From: Acanthamoeba castellanii str. Neff
Taxonomy: Eukaryota > Discosea > Longamoebia > Acanthamoebidae
Direction of reading: 5' to 3'
Length of the DNA stretch: 64,000 bases
Assembly (NCBI RefSeq): GCF_000313135.1
Contig: NW_004457442.1
Coordinates: 660,778 to 724,777, forward strand
Positions 1 through 12,156 of this stretch are shown one piece after another (position 1 is the stretch's first letter; each line of letters starts with the position of its first letter). Position numbers and translations under genes: made by a program. The notes under the pieces were generated by a model. The model saw nothing but the letters and a program-made list of their open reading frames with translations. It searched no databases and was not told the origin of the DNA.

Positions 1-731
1 ATACGGGGTTCCTCCGGCAGAGTGCACCAGCAAAGGCGGGAGACTAGTCGAGGCCTCCACTGCAGCGGAGACCAGATGACGCACGAGTGCATGCATCCCC
101 GCCAGCATGGGCGATGTAGGCTGGCCCCATCCATCAACCCACGCAGCCCGAGGCGGCACCTCACGCTCTGGTTAGCGAGGTGCCACCACCACCACCTCGG
201 CGAATACAACTGGACGGAGACAAGAGAAGAGTACCTGGCGCTCACCAGAGTCATTGTTGTGCGGAAGCCACATCTCGATGAAAGTGTGCAAAAACGATTT
301 CGCCACCCGGCGCCCCCTGTTCTGTTGTGTGTGGGGTCCCGGCGAGGTGTCTCTGGTGGGTCCCATGTCAACCACGGACTAACGGTTAGAAGTGGCCACC
401 AGATCGATCGGCTGGCGTCCGTAGATTGCCACATCTCATCGGCAAGAGGAAGGGGCGCGGTACCGGAGGCCTGGTGAGGGGCTGGCAAGAAGGGCGGAGT
501 GAGTGCGAACCCCGGCAGGAGAGGGCGGCGCCGAGTGCGGAACGACAGCTGAACTGCTGGGAAAGCACATCTGCAGATACTGCCCAAAGAGGCGCTGGTA
601 GAGTTGCTGCTGCTCCTGGCTAGCCCCTGCACTACCCCCCTCACCCGGGGAGAGGGGGCGGGCGTTATTACATTACCGTGCCTTTTCGCGCTGCTCTGCT
701 CCCACACCTCGCCGGGCAGTGGAGGATGGAG

Positions 732-773
<42 letters not shown>

Positions 774-2097
774 AGCGGGCGCGGGCGTGGTCTACCACCC
801 AAAATGCAGGAAAGGAAGGCAAGCAGAGGTGTCAAGCGGGGAGAGGAGAGAGACCAGCAGCCTTCTCGGGTTCGGCTGAGAAGCGGGGCAGGTAGGTGCT
901 CATTCGGCCCCTGTCGTCGGGCTGTGCTTTGCCCCTTGCCTGTACCGCCGTCGTTGTTGCACTGTGAGGATGAACGGTAGGCTGGACGAGAAAAAGAAAC
1001 ACGACATCGCGTCACAATCGCTTACCTGTATGCCCCGTGTCGCCAGGAACGCAAAGCTGACCATATAGAACTCAAACAAGTCTGCCCGAACGCCGCACGA
1101 CCAACAGCACGACACACAAGAGTGAGTGAGAGTCAACTAAGGGACAGCATGCGGTGGTGAGAAGAAGAAGAAAGAAAGGGCGAAGAGTAAGTACTGAGGG
1201 GAATGGTTGAAATGGCAGCGCCCTGTACGTGGCTGGGAATCTTGGACTGGAAGAAGGGCGAGGCGATGGTCGGATCGTTGGCCTTGATGCCCTTCTGCAC
1301 CGACGGCTGTCGCGAAAATAAAGAGAAAGAGTGAGCCAGCCCAGCCCAGAGCGGGAAGAGTCCAACAAGAGCCCACATTCCCGGGAGGAGGGGAGGAGGG
1401 GCCTGGCCTCTAAGATTACCGGCAGCAGAGAGACTGGGACAGCGACTTTGCGATTGTCGTCGACCGACTTGAGGAGATGGGCGAATAGGTCGCTGTTGGG
1501 GCTCAGCAGCTTTCCCCCACCATCCATCGCCCACCACGGACGGAAGTGAGATGACCGTGCAGCGTGTGTGTGTGTGTGTGTGAGAGAGAGAAAGGGAGAG
1601 AGAGAGAGAGAGACGTGACGAGCGAGTGAGGGGTTCCGAGGGTGCACCCCTTTGATGGGACAGTACCTGGCACAAAGCCTCGATGTCCTGCTTCCCGCAT
1701 GCTTCAGCGAACCAGTTCGACCTGCTGCTCACACATGCGTTGGCCGTGCGCGCACGTAGATGTGTAAGCATGGCGAAGGGCAAGAGTGTGACAACGACAC
1801 AGTAATCTGTGGGGTAGTGCCTTGAGTCGAGGCCGAAGATGTGCTGGGGCAGCAAGCCCAAAAATTGATGAAGCTGCAGCGAGTTGCCCTCGTACTCGCG
1901 GACGCTCAACCTGACAAACTCACACTAGTGTGCGTTCAGACGGATCGGTCTTGGGATTCGGGCTTGAGATTATCATCACGGACGGCCATGGCAGAGAACC
2001 GGGTCCGCCAAGCCAAGGGTACCTTGTCTCGAATGGTCTGGCGGGCAATGAGATCAGATGCCACCTTCTTGGGAGTAGGGGTGGGGTGGCCGGCCAT
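1..2097 (-). CDS. SMPD4: SMPD4-like neutral sphingomyelinase 3 (3' part beyond window edge)
   Basis: Partial gene read right to left, start Met at 2097. The exon blocks in order are a start exon (MAGHPTPTPKK), LQLHQFLGLLPQHIFG, a block near 1540-1430 with PVSLLPVIL, DLFEFYMVSFAF near 1060-1080, LYQRLFGQYLQMCFP near 580, FLHTFIEMWLPHNN (321-235), and MHALVRHLV near the edge. Their order and spacing match the SMPD4 (nSMase3) family as I remember it: an IFG block, PVSYLP, NPFEYY, a RYLSWFLP-like segment followed by Pro/Ser, then VEMWL. Family members are ER/nuclear-envelope proteins linked to sphingomyelin hydrolysis. The first intron boundary is uncertain: the AAG|GTACCC donor at about 2022 breaks phase with the next exon, whereas a CG|GTTCTC donor keeps it. 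Introns carry GT/GA microsatellites. The assignment rests on motif order only. Confidence 0.66.
729..773. repeat. (GT)n(GA)n microsatellite in SMPD4-like intron
   Basis: A run of GT dinucleotides passes directly into GA dinucleotides. A second GT-then-GA tract of the same design lies at about 1563-1612 in another intron of the same gene. Confidence 0.9.
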
Positions 2098-2201
2098 CTC
2101 GACCCAAAAGGATGTGGATGACACGCAGAAAAAACAAACAAAGAAAACACAAAAAAAAACGTAGTTCCAAAAAAAGGACTGTACAGACGTGACGAGCATC
2201 A

Positions 2202-5200
2202 TCACATGTCGAAAAAGAGGGGATCGTCCTCGGTGGTCTCGCGAGACGACTGCTTGTTGCCGGGAGCCCGCTTTCGCGCGTCGCCCAGGTCGATACTCAA
2301 GCGACGGAGTGAGCGGCTGAGCGTCTCCAGGTCTTCCGTTCCCTCTGCCCCAAGGCTCCGCAGTTCATCAGCAAAGCTTGCCACCTGGGTCGACCGACAC
2401 ACGGCGCACACGCGCGCTGCTGCATGAGTGGATCGATCGCGGGTGGGGTGGGGTGGGGTGGGGTGGGGTGGGGTGGGGTGGGGTGGGGTGGGGTGGGGTG
2501 GGGTGGGGTGGGGTGGGGTGGGTGGGGTGATGGGGATCATTGGATACGTGCCATATTCTTGGACTGAGAGAACATCTTCAGGTCTGGCGGGTGCGCACAC
2601 GACTCCAGGAAGGAGCTCACCTCAATTTCTGGCCGGAGAGAACCGCACGCGTGAGTGGACCACAACACAATTCCAAGACGTTGGCGGGGGACGGGTTGCG
2701 GCACCTTGCGTGGCGACGGAAAAGGCGGGCTGGGAGGCGGGCAGCTTGGTGTAGAGGAGGCCGGGTATCTCTCCAACATCTTCTGCTGAGGACGACGGTG
2801 GCAAAAGAGTGGGGAATATCGACTCGCTGTAGCTTCCCGACGTCTCCAGCGAACGCGACGCCGACGATCCCGCGCCCTCCCACGGGGACGAACCGCTGTC
2901 CTCGACGAAGGGCTGTGGGAAGCAAGAGAGGGAGGAGGGAGGGGGGACACAACACATACGACACACAGTCGGCAATTAATCAGTCACACCGTCGCAGAAC
3001 TAACGAGGGAGCGATTCTATACGGTGATGGCCTGCGGTACGAAGCCGGGAGAGGAGCGTGGAAAGTGCTGCTGCTGCTGCTGCTGCTGCAGAAAGAAGTC
3101 CCGTGTGAATGGAGGCGTGGAGAAGTTGAAAAAGTTGGCGTTGCCCTTTCCCGCGCTGCCAACCGCGGCAGTCCTGCACATCCCTCTCCAATCAGTTGTG
3201 TAGACACCGCGTGGTGGGTGCGTGGTGAGAGAGCAGAGGAGCAGAGGTTGTCGTACCCCCGGGTCGACAGACCACCACCACCACCACCACCGGCGCTCGT
3301 GCTGGGGCTTACGAGACCGCCACCGGAGAAGACAGGGGGGCTCATCATCTTGGGCGGGCTGGTGCTTGTGCCGAGCATCGCGAGCGCCCCGATATCGAGG
3401 TGGTCGTCGTCTCCCCCGCCCCTACCCCCTCTTGGCTGGCCTGAGGCGCCAGCGCCGCGGATGGGAATAGAAGCTGAAGAAGGAAGATTAGCCCGGCCTG
3501 CAGGCGGTAGAGCCGGGGCCATGACGGGTGGCGTGGCATGGCCCCCCAGTGAGGTGATCGGTGGCTGCATGCCGGGCGACGAAGAGGGCAGGAACACGGG
3601 CAGCGACGTTGCTCGCTCCAGTGACTTGCGATCGCGAGCAGACCGATCCGAGATGTCCGTTGCACCCCTGCCGCACGCACGCACGCGACACACATACACA
3701 CGCAGGACGTTGAGTCGTGCGGCACACCAGCGACGAGCGAGTGAGGGAGAAAAAAGTCAAGCGGCAAAGAGAGGAGAGAGGAGTACCGTGGCGAGGAGGT
3801 TGCGCTCTCCTCCTTCCTCCTCGTAGGACTCACCCCCGGCGCTGCAGATCGGATTGGGATGGGGCGCACGAGGATTCATGAGAGAGGCTCATGGGACCAT
3901 AATTCACAATAATTCACAATAATGATAATAATAATAGCGGCTTTATAAGATAATAATAATAATAATAATACAGGGTCAGGGCAGGGATAATAGGGTACCT
4001 CCAACAGTGGACGGTTCACCGCGAGCAGCAGACTGCTCAGAGGGGGAGGGCGCGTAGTCGCTGATCACAAAAGGCTCGATCTTCAGGGCTTGGAACTGGG
4101 TTGCAGCAACGCAATGTGAGTGAGTGTGAGTGTGAGTGAGCGAGTGAGCGAGCGAGGGGAAAAGGACATAAAGAGCACCTTGAAGGAGGGCAGGTTGGTG
4201 GCATACTCGACTGAGACTGCGAAGGTACCCGTCCGGCTCACCACGGAGGAAAACGGCAATGATTGCTTGCCAGCAGTGCCCGCCCACTCACAACGTGACG
4301 GGCTGGCAAGCGATGGCATACCTACGCCACCGCCACGAACCCATTTGTCAATCAATGAAATGAAAGAAGGGGATACGACGCAAGCACGCGCATCACGCCA
4401 CGGAGAGATAGTCCCCAACCGCGAAGGGAAAAACGAAAGAGCGAGAGCGAGAGGGAGAGGGAGAGTACTGAGGGAAGCACAGGCGGATGGGTAGAGGGCG
4501 TAGTCGATAGAAAACGAGGTGGGCTGCTTGCGGCGCAGACGGACGAGCTTGTGAGCCGGCAGGGCGCGGACTACGCTCCCGACGGACCGCAACACCATCG
4601 CCGTCTTCTTCACGTTGATGGTGTTGTGTCGTGCCTCTCCGTTCGGCCTGCAGCAACGAACGACTTGGTTATCAGCGCACATGCATGCGCATCGCACACG
4701 ACACACACACGACACACAAAGCGGGCACCAGCCTAGGAGGAGGAGGAGGAGGAGGAGTACTTGGCATTGAAGGAAAGCACCCAGCGCTCCAAGAGGAAGG
4801 GCTGGCTAGTTGCCAGGTCCCGGCGCAGCTGCTGCTGGTGCTGCTGTGGTGGTGGTGGTTGTTGTGAGGTGCCGCGGCTGCGGCTAGGTGGGTCCGAACT
4901 GGGCAGCTGGGCAAAGATATCGAGAGTGAGGTCGATGGCACTTCGTCTCTCGTTTCGCTTCCAGTCTCGCCAAAAGTGCGCGAGGTCTTCGTCCACCGCC
5001 CACAAGCAGTCCAGGTAGTAGTTCAACTGTGCGTGTTCCCCATCACCAGAGCCAACCGGTTAGCCCCCCCCCTAAAAGAAACGCCAACAACCAACTTGTA
5101 CCCAGGTGCTGGCTTCTGGTGAGTAGACATCGGGACGGTGGTGGGGCGAAGAGGAAGGAGCGGGGTCGTGGCCGCCCAAGCGCTGAGAGCGTGCTTGGAT

Positions 5201-5389
5201 GATGACTTGCGCAAAGGTGCGGAATGTATTGGTCACAATATCCTCCAGGGTGTTCTTCGCAGCAGCTCCCGAGGATGGGGCGACAGGCTTCAAGGGGTCG
5301 GCACCCTCTTCTGATACTGGGGCGCTAGTACCTCCTCGTCCTGTAAGGGATGAAGGATTCAGGCTCTGGCTTCTTTCTCTCCTCATCAT
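2202..5389 (-). CDS. ATG13: Autophagy-related protein 13 (ATG13)
   Basis: Regulatory subunit of the ULK1/Atg1 initiation complex. The start is taken at MMRRERSQ (5389). The N-terminal HORMA-type ATG13 domain is spread over exons: FRTFAQVIIQARS (about 5215), then LNYYLDCLWAVDEDLAHFW and LLERWVLSFNAK (5026-4760), then INVKKTAMVLRSVGSVVRAL with IDYALYP (4650-4500), then RTGTFAVSVEYA (about 4220). These match the family's helix-1, LVERW, LRSLYSLTRLLP and TpvGtL blocks. The rest is a long low-complexity Ser/Pro/Gly region typical of the disordered ATG13 tail, ending with VASFADELRSLG and the stop at 2202. Introns contain AAT repeats (about 3900-3970) and a pure GGGGT array (2441-2525). The 3' end is about 105 bp from the start of the SMPD4-like gene, on the same strand. 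Confidence 0.83.
2441..2528. repeat. (GGGGT)n pentanucleotide satellite, intronic
   Basis: About 17 uninterrupted GGGGT units inside the last ATG13 intron; CCCCA in the transcript. Confidence 0.95.
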
Positions 5390-5469
5390 CACCCCACGTT
5401 GCTTTTGAGTAGAAGAAAAGAAGAAAAGAAAAGAAAATGCGGGAGGGAAGAAAACATGTTTTTGCTTGT

Positions 5470-7074
5470 TTAGTTTGGTAAAACGGTTGGCTTGGGCAGC
5501 TGCTTCTTTTTCTTGCGAGGCAGAATGCCCCGTTGGCGCAGCACCTTCTGTGCGTCTTTGCTTAGCCCTCGCAAACGTTGGTGCCACTCATGGCGGCGCT
5601 GCTGTTGGGCGTCATCACTGCCGCCCACCTTCACCTGAGTTAGCGCACCGTGGTGTGTATGCAGAGCGGCATTGGTGGTGGTGGCGGTGGGTGGCACCTC
5701 GATCATGTCCTGCCGGTCAGCAATCCAATCGACGGCGTAGCGGAGCAGCGCAGAGCCATGGTGGAGGATGGCGAGTTCCAAGAGGGGCAGCACATTGTTC
5801 TCCTCCATCACGTCCCGCCCTATCACCATCTCGCATGTTGCCTTGAGGCCATCGAGCATGTAGTAGTCGGCCACGACGAACAGCCGAACCGCAACATGCA
5901 CTGGTGGTGGTACCGACGATGACGAAGACGATGACGCCGCAGCTGGGCATGGTGCCGAGGAGGACGACGACGAGGAGGACGAGGACGAAGAAGAAGAAGT
6001 GATGGGAGGGGGTGGAGGCGTCTGCGAGACCTGTGTGAGCACCGTGCTGGTGAGCTGCTGAAGTTGCACGGTACCGCAGTAGATGTACTCCAGGAGGAGG
6101 AGAAACAGCTCTGGCGTGAGATGGGGGTCGTCAAGAATGACCTCCTCTTGGGCTGCCTCCCGCATGCCGCAGCCGAGCATTGCACGGAATCGGTCGCAAC
6201 GCGCATACAACACACCTGTGCGCACCACCAGCCACCAGCCACCACCAGCCACCACCAGCACCACCAGCACCACCCGCACCACCAGCCACATGGGGTATTA
6301 GTTGACTAGAGTGAAGGCCAAGTGGGGGGGGGGCTGGTGCGCGCGTGGGGAGAGCGTCGGCGGCCGACACGCACATTTGTGGGCGAAGAACTTGTGGCCG
6401 TGGACCAGGAAGGAGATGTCGCTGAACAACTCGCTGTTGAAGAGCATTCGAAAGTCCCCAGCCACGCGCCTGCTCGCCAGCACTCGCCCTTCCACCTTTT
6501 CTGCTCTCGCGCGGAGAGAGGAGAGGGGAGGGTTGGTTGGCCATATATACACAGCGGGCAGAAGTGCCCACACAACTCCAGAAAGACGCCAGCGGCCGCC
6601 AGCAGGCGTTGCATCAGATATACCAGTGGGGTATCGACGTAGAGAGGAGGGGTGTAGAAAAATGGCTACGGAGAAATATGTGGATACAGTAGTGGGGTGT
6701 ACCGAAGCAATACCGCACGACGTCGTTGCTGTTGAGGGCGGTGATGCCGCCAAAGAGATACCAGAGGCCCTTATAGAGCACGGCACTGTGTGCGGAACCA
6801 CAGAGGAACCGCGGGCGGAGGCGCAAGAGTGACGACGTGCCGACGCCGCCGCGTGCAACCAACCGAGGGAAGAAGAACGGCGAAGAGACGGTGGGAGTGG
6901 GTCAGCAAACCACCCCCCCCCTCCACCCACCCCCACCGTTTACGGCCGCACCGCCGCACCTGTGAAAGTGCCTCGCCGGCGGAAGCTCGTCGCCCTCGCC
7001 TACGAAAGGCGTTACCTTTTCCCATCGGTCGTGCTCTGCGGTGGGCGGGGAGGAGGAGGAGGAGGAGGCTGGGT

Positions 7075-7106
<32 letters not shown>

Positions 7107-8805
7107 AGGCGTGGGCGAGGGGATGCTGGCGGGGGACCCAATGTTGGTGGAGGGGAGGAGGAGGAGGAGGAGGAGGTACGGAGGCTGTAGCGGTAGAGGG
7201 AGCAGAACCTGCTGCCGGTGGTGGTCGTGGTCGTGGTCGTGGTGGCCTTGTGCTGCTTGCCCTTCTGCTCCCTCCCACCGCAGACGTACAGGTGGCCCTT
7301 CCACCCCGTCATGCTGTGGCCCCGCAGTGCCGGCGCATCACTCGAGAGCCGCGTCCACACCCCCGTGCCTGGTGTGGGCAGCCATCACCCACCACCCTCC
7401 GAGGGAGATGAGGCATACATTACATTACATTACATACATCTCGAGATTTTGATGCGCACGGGGGGGGGGGGCACGCAGAGGGAGAGAGAGAACAGAAAAG
7501 AAAAGACACAGAACAGAACCCGAAAGGAGTTGAAGAGAAAAGGAAACATGAAGGTGTCAAGGCTAAGGCAGGTACCAAAGTCGTATTCGAAGAGATCGCC
7601 GTGGAAGACGCGACTGTACCCGCCACCCACGTACATCCGGCCCTCGTACACCGTGGCTGCGTGCAGGTGCCGCGGCGAGGGGCACGAGCCATGCGGCTCT
7701 ATCAGCTCCCACGTGCTCGTTTCTGCCAGATGATCCACCCTCTTCAGAATCTTACAGACCACACGGCGCACGGCGCACGGCACGCACGGCACACGGCACA
7801 CGGACGCCTGGCACGGGATTGACATGAGAGGGTGCGTGCACGTACTGAATGTGAAGCGCCACAGTTCAGCGGAGTAGGTGCCGGCGAAGCCGCCAAAGAC
7901 GTAGAGAGCACCCTCGTGGCACACCCCCGTGTGACCCCACCGAGGACTCGGCAGCGAGCCGCTCCTCTCCGCCAGCGCCGCCACCTTGGTCCACCACTTG
8001 TCTCCTGTGTCACGACGTGGCACCACGGCCCATGACAGCACATATATATATATATATATAAATAAATAAATAGAAAGGCGGCGTGTCGCGCACACTACAA
8101 AAAGAGAGACTCCGCGGCGGGGGGGCACAGCAAGCGCGGTGGGGGGGTGTTTACGGAAGGCGAAGCGATGGAGGTCGTTGAGTTCTGCGTTGCCCTTGGC
8201 GCGGGAGATGCCCCCGAACACGTACATGGAGTCCGCGTGCACCACGGCCACGTGCGAATGCCGACCCACCGGCGAGCACGAGCGCCCTGCCGCCAGCACG
8301 CACTCCCACTTGTGCTCCTCTGCGCGCACCCCGCCGGCAAATGCACGCACGCACGCACGCACGCACGCACGCCACATGACATGCCACACGTCGTGGTCTG
8401 TGGGCGGGTGGACCAGAGCAGATCGTAGTCGTAGAGTCGTAGGGTCGTGTGGGGGTGGAGAAGTCGAGGGCGGGGTGTAGGTACCCAGGGAGAAGCGATG
8501 GGTGTCGTTGTAGTAGGTGGAGCTGCTGCCGTAGCCCCCGAACACCCACATGGCCCCCTCGTACTCCACGGCGGTGTGCACGTGACGCGCCCCAGGCACC
8601 ACCCCGCGCACCGCCACCGCCTGCCACTCCCCAGCTGGGGTTGGTGTTGTTGGGATTATTTAATAATAATATAATAATAATAATAATATTAGAATCAGAT
8701 GTTTGAGGGGCAAGCTTGGTAATTTACATTTACATTGGTAAGGGGAGGAGTTACATTGGTAAGGGGAGGTGTTATACCTTCACCTGCTACGGGTGCCTCC
8801 ATCAT
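5470..8805 (-). CDS. Kelch-repeat BTB domain protein (9 exons)
   Basis: N-terminal kelch propeller followed by a BTB domain, the layout of LZTR1-type adaptors and of many amoeba kelch-BTB proteins that act as Cullin-3 substrate receptors. Phase-consistent exons: 8805-8784, 8634-8485, 8319-8155, 8004-7846, 7722-7576, 7368-6960, 6785-6703, 6500-6375, 6215-5470. Kelch motifs: GAMWVFGGYG, SMYVFGGIS, ALYVFGGFAG, RMYVGGGYS, HLYVCGG, LWYLFGG. BTB: SDISFLVHGHKFFAHKC joins VLYARCDRFRAML across an intron within the Cys codon, then EYIYCGTV. Poly-Ser and poly-Ala inserts lie in exons 6 and 9; the C-terminus is basic. Exon 1 codes only MMEAPVA plus one base. Intron 1 holds AAT repeats and intron 3 a TA repeat. 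The Cullin-3 role is inferred from the family. Confidence 0.88.
8041..8060. repeat. (TA)n microsatellite in kelch-BTB intron
   Basis: Alternating TA tract followed by AAAT units within the intron between exons 3 and 4. Confidence 0.85.
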
Positions 8806-9038
8806 GAAAGATTGGGGTGGTGTTCACGCCCCGCCGGTCACGTGACCGGTAGAACTTGGGCGCGTGCCGCACGAATTCAGAGGGAAAACCGGGGTGGGCC
8901 AACGCGTAACGTGCCAACACTCCGGCCCACAGGCACGGACTCTTCCAACTGGCCCTCAAAGGCACACCACGCACACTTCACCTGCACCCCCTCCCCCATT
9001 TCGACTCGAAGACCTCAAGAGTTGGAGATTAGATCATC
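8806..9038. promoter_or_regulatory. Head-to-head promoter interval, kelch-BTB / Sec14-GOLD
   Basis: 233 bp separate two divergent start codons. It contains the 12-bp palindrome GGTCACGTGACC with an E-box core (about 8836-8847). No clear TATA box was seen. Confidence 0.45.
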
Positions 9039-9841
9039 ATGATCGGAAAGACTCGGAAAGATAAAAAAGAGAAGGGCAAGGAGAAGGGAGGCAAGTCCTC
9101 CTCCAGAGAGCACAAGCCCGTCCCCTCGCCGCGAGATGACGTACACGCCATGGCCCATCCTCTGCTGCCTTATTTCTATTTATTTATTTATTTATTTTTA
9201 TCTCCCTTATCCAAAAAGTTTTCTTTTTTGTGGCCCATATTTTTTATTTATGTAAGTATTTTTTTTTCACGTACACGACAAAAGAAAAAGTAACAGCTGA
9301 AGCCCATTGGGGGTACCGGTCGTCGTACAGGTGCTGGCGGCGGTGGCTGCGTTGCGGGCCAAGGTGGAGGAAGAGGGGCTCAAGGTGGACTACGAGATAC
9401 ACGACGAGTGGCGCCTGGCGGGCTTTGTGAAGGGCGCCGGCCTCGACGTCGACAAGGCCTTCCTCAACTTCACCCACTCTCTCGTACCGCCACACCACCG
9501 CTGCCCCAGCCTTCGAGGAGCATCTCCCTCCCTCCTTGCTGTCCGCTCATTTCCCCGATGTCGTGTGCGTCGTGTGTGTGTCGTGTGTCGTGTGCGTGCG
9601 TGCGCGACCAATGCAAGAAAATGCGGGCGGAATGTGGAGCCGACACGGTATTGGAGACGGCGCCAAAGACCAACAAGAACTTCCCGCTGGTGCTCAAGTA
9701 CTGGCCTGGCCACTACCACAAGCACGACAAGGACGGCTGCCCCGTCTACTACGAACGCCTCGGCGCCGTCGGTACGTGTGCGCCTATAACTATACTGCTC
9801 CTTCTTGTTTCTTTGTTCTTTGTTCTTGTTCTTGTTCCTCT

Positions 9842-9872
<31 letters not shown>

Positions 9873-11082
9873 ATGTTCCCTCCCCCAATCCACGCCATGG
9901 GTTGGTGGGGTGGTTATATTGTTTGACAAACCGGATCTTGGGCGTTGCGTTGCGACGTGCTGCGAACAGACGTGCGCGGGCTGTTGAACACGGTGCCCGG
10001 CGAGGATCTCTTCAACGTGCACGTCTACCAGCAGGAGCAGTCGCGCGCCCTGTACCTCCCCCCTCTCGGCAGCGGCGGCCACCACCACTGCAGCTACCGC
10101 GCCACCGTCACCACCAGGTGCTGGTGGCTGGTGGCTGGTGGCTGGTGGCTGGTGGCTGGTGGCTGGTGGCTGGTGGCTGGTGGCTGGTGGCTGGTGGCTG
10201 GTGGCTGGTGGCTGGTGGCTGGTGGCTGGTGGCTGGTGGCTGGTGGCTGGTGGCTGGTGGCTGGTGGCTGGTGGCCTGGTGGCTGGTGCTGGTGGCCTGG
10301 TGGCTGGTGGCTGGTGGCTGGTGGCTGGTGGCTGGTGGCTGGTGGCTGGTGGCTGGTGGTGCTCATCCCTCCTCTCCCGCGGCGGCGGGCCGTTGGTTGG
10401 GGTTGGGGTTGGGTTGGGGGGGGGAGCAGGAAGGCACAGCTGAGCAAGGAGCACAACCGGTCGATGTACCTGTGCATCTTCGTGCAGGACCTCTCCGGTA
10501 CGGGCGCCACTACCACACCACCCTCCCCAGTGGCTGCCCCCAACCACACTGCTGGCGGGCGCTGGCGCGGGTCGACCACCACCGAATCTGCGCAGGCACG
10601 CCTGGCTCACGTATCGGGGGGCGGGGCGCTGCTGCGGGGGCGCACATGGGCGGGGCGGGTGCAGGGCTCTCGATGAACCACCTGTACACGCCGGCCTTCG
10701 ACCTCTTCAAAAAAATCCTGGGCTTCGACCAGAGCAACTACCCCGATTCTCTTAAGGTACCTCTTGACCTTTTCTACATTCTTACATACGTATTGATGCA
10801 ATCGTGTGCTTCGTGTGTGCTTCGTGTGTGTCGTGTGTGGCCAGTCGTATTACGTGATCAACTCGCCCGCGTGCCTCAAGATGATGTACTCGCTGATCAA
10901 GCCCCTTCTGGACCCCAACACCCGCAAGAAGGTGCACATCCTTGGCAGCAACTACCGGGACACCCTCCTCGAGGTACACACCGCCACCAGCCGCCGCTGC
11001 CGCCCAACGCGGCTGTGCGAGTGGCTGCCGTCAGGACTGCCTCCTTCCGTTCTTCTCGCTTCTTTGGTCGGACTGATTTCTT

Positions 11083-11121
<39 letters not shown>

Positions 11122-11988
11122 TACGGTCCCCTGTGCGTCACCGTCGCCGTCGCCGTCGTCATCGTCGTGTGGCCCCAGGTGATCGACGAGGAGCACCTGC
11201 CGGCTGAGTACGGCGGGGAGTGTGCGTGCGAGGGCGGCTGCATCCCGGGCGGCGGCAAGTTCGTGGACCTCAAGGACGACGGCACCACCTACAACCCCGC
11301 CGAGGTGTCCATTGGCCGGAAAGGTGTGCCCCCTTCCCTCCCCGGTTGGGTTTGGGTTTGGATTTGGGTTTGTTTTTCTCATGAGAACCTATGCCTCGGC
11401 CCGTGATGTATGTGTGTGTGTGTGGCAGACAAGCACGAGGTCAAGCTGACGGTGGCCCAGGGAGCGACGCTCTCATGGGAGTTCACTGTAAAGAGCCACG
11501 ACGTGGGCTTCGGGGTCTTCTTCGGGGAGGGCAAAGTACGCCCCCCCCCCGGCATCCCCTTTTCTTTTTCTCTTCCCGGGTTGGGAAAGGGCCGCGTGCT
11601 CGCGTGGCTGACCGTGACTTGGCACGTGTGATGTGGTCACTACTACGTGTGATGTGATCACGTGTCGCAGGAGCGGGAGGCATTGGTGGCGATAGAGAAG
11701 CACCACGGCACGCGCAAGGGCAAGCTCACGGCGGAGAAGGCCGGCACGTACTGGCTTGTGTGGGACAACACCTACTCCATCCTCAAGGGCAAGAGCGTGG
11801 AATACCAGGTACAATACCCCCCCCCCAAACCTTGCCCCATGCTCTCTCGTCTGCGCGTTCTATTGGAATCGCATGCCAGAAGATGTCCTTCCTCACCACC
11901 GTCCCACCCATCCACCGTCTCTATGGTGCAGGCCTTCATCAACGCCGACACCGACGACGACGACGACGACGACGACGCTGTGGAGTGA
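9039..11988 (+). CDS. Sec14-like (CRAL-TRIO) protein with C-terminal GOLD domain
   Basis: Resembles SEC14L2/supernatant protein factor and plant patellins: phospholipid or lipid-ligand carriers of the cytosol and membrane surface. The Lys-rich first exon starts MIGKTRKDKKEK. The CRAL-TRIO-N/TRIO part shows VLKYWPGHYHKHDKDGCPVY, YERLG, SMYLCIFVQDLSG, LFKKILGFDQSNYPDSL, YYVINSP, and KVHILGSNYRDTLLEVID then EHLPAEYGG. The GOLD part shows KHEVKLTVAQGATLSWEF, VGFGVFFG and AGTYWLVWDNTYSILKGKSV, then a poly-Asp tail and a stop at 11986-11988. About nine exons. The intron 10052-10429 (phase-consistent: CT|G gives Leu) is mostly a GGTGGCT minisatellite. Strong family match; ligand unknown. Confidence 0.88.
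10119..10360. repeat. (GGTGGCT)n heptanucleotide minisatellite, intronic
   Basis: About 34 seven-base units with two slightly shortened or variant units near 10275-10300. It occupies most of the 378-nt intron 10052-10429 of the Sec14-GOLD gene and is G-rich on the sense strand. Confidence 0.95.
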
Positions 11989-12156
11989 ACGGCGGTCCCT
12001 TCAGTTCGCCCGGCGATGTGCGTGTTGTGTTGGGCCATCATCGATCGTGGCGTGGGTGGTGGTTATTTTTCCAGCTCTGTACAGCCACCCGCTGGCGAAA
12101 CGTTGCCCCCCTCTCACCACCACGCTCGCAGGCTTCCACGTGCACCGGGGGGGGGG

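Noticed and set aside
2540..3826. Plus-strand open frame of 428 codons
   Set aside because: Antisense to ATG13 exons and introns; composition is low complexity and shows no domain.
9536..11182. Plus-strand open frame of 548 codons with a Trp/Leu/Val/Ala/Gly repeat protein
   Set aside because: It is the translation of the intronic GGTGGCT minisatellite read through exons of the Sec14 gene in the wrong frame.
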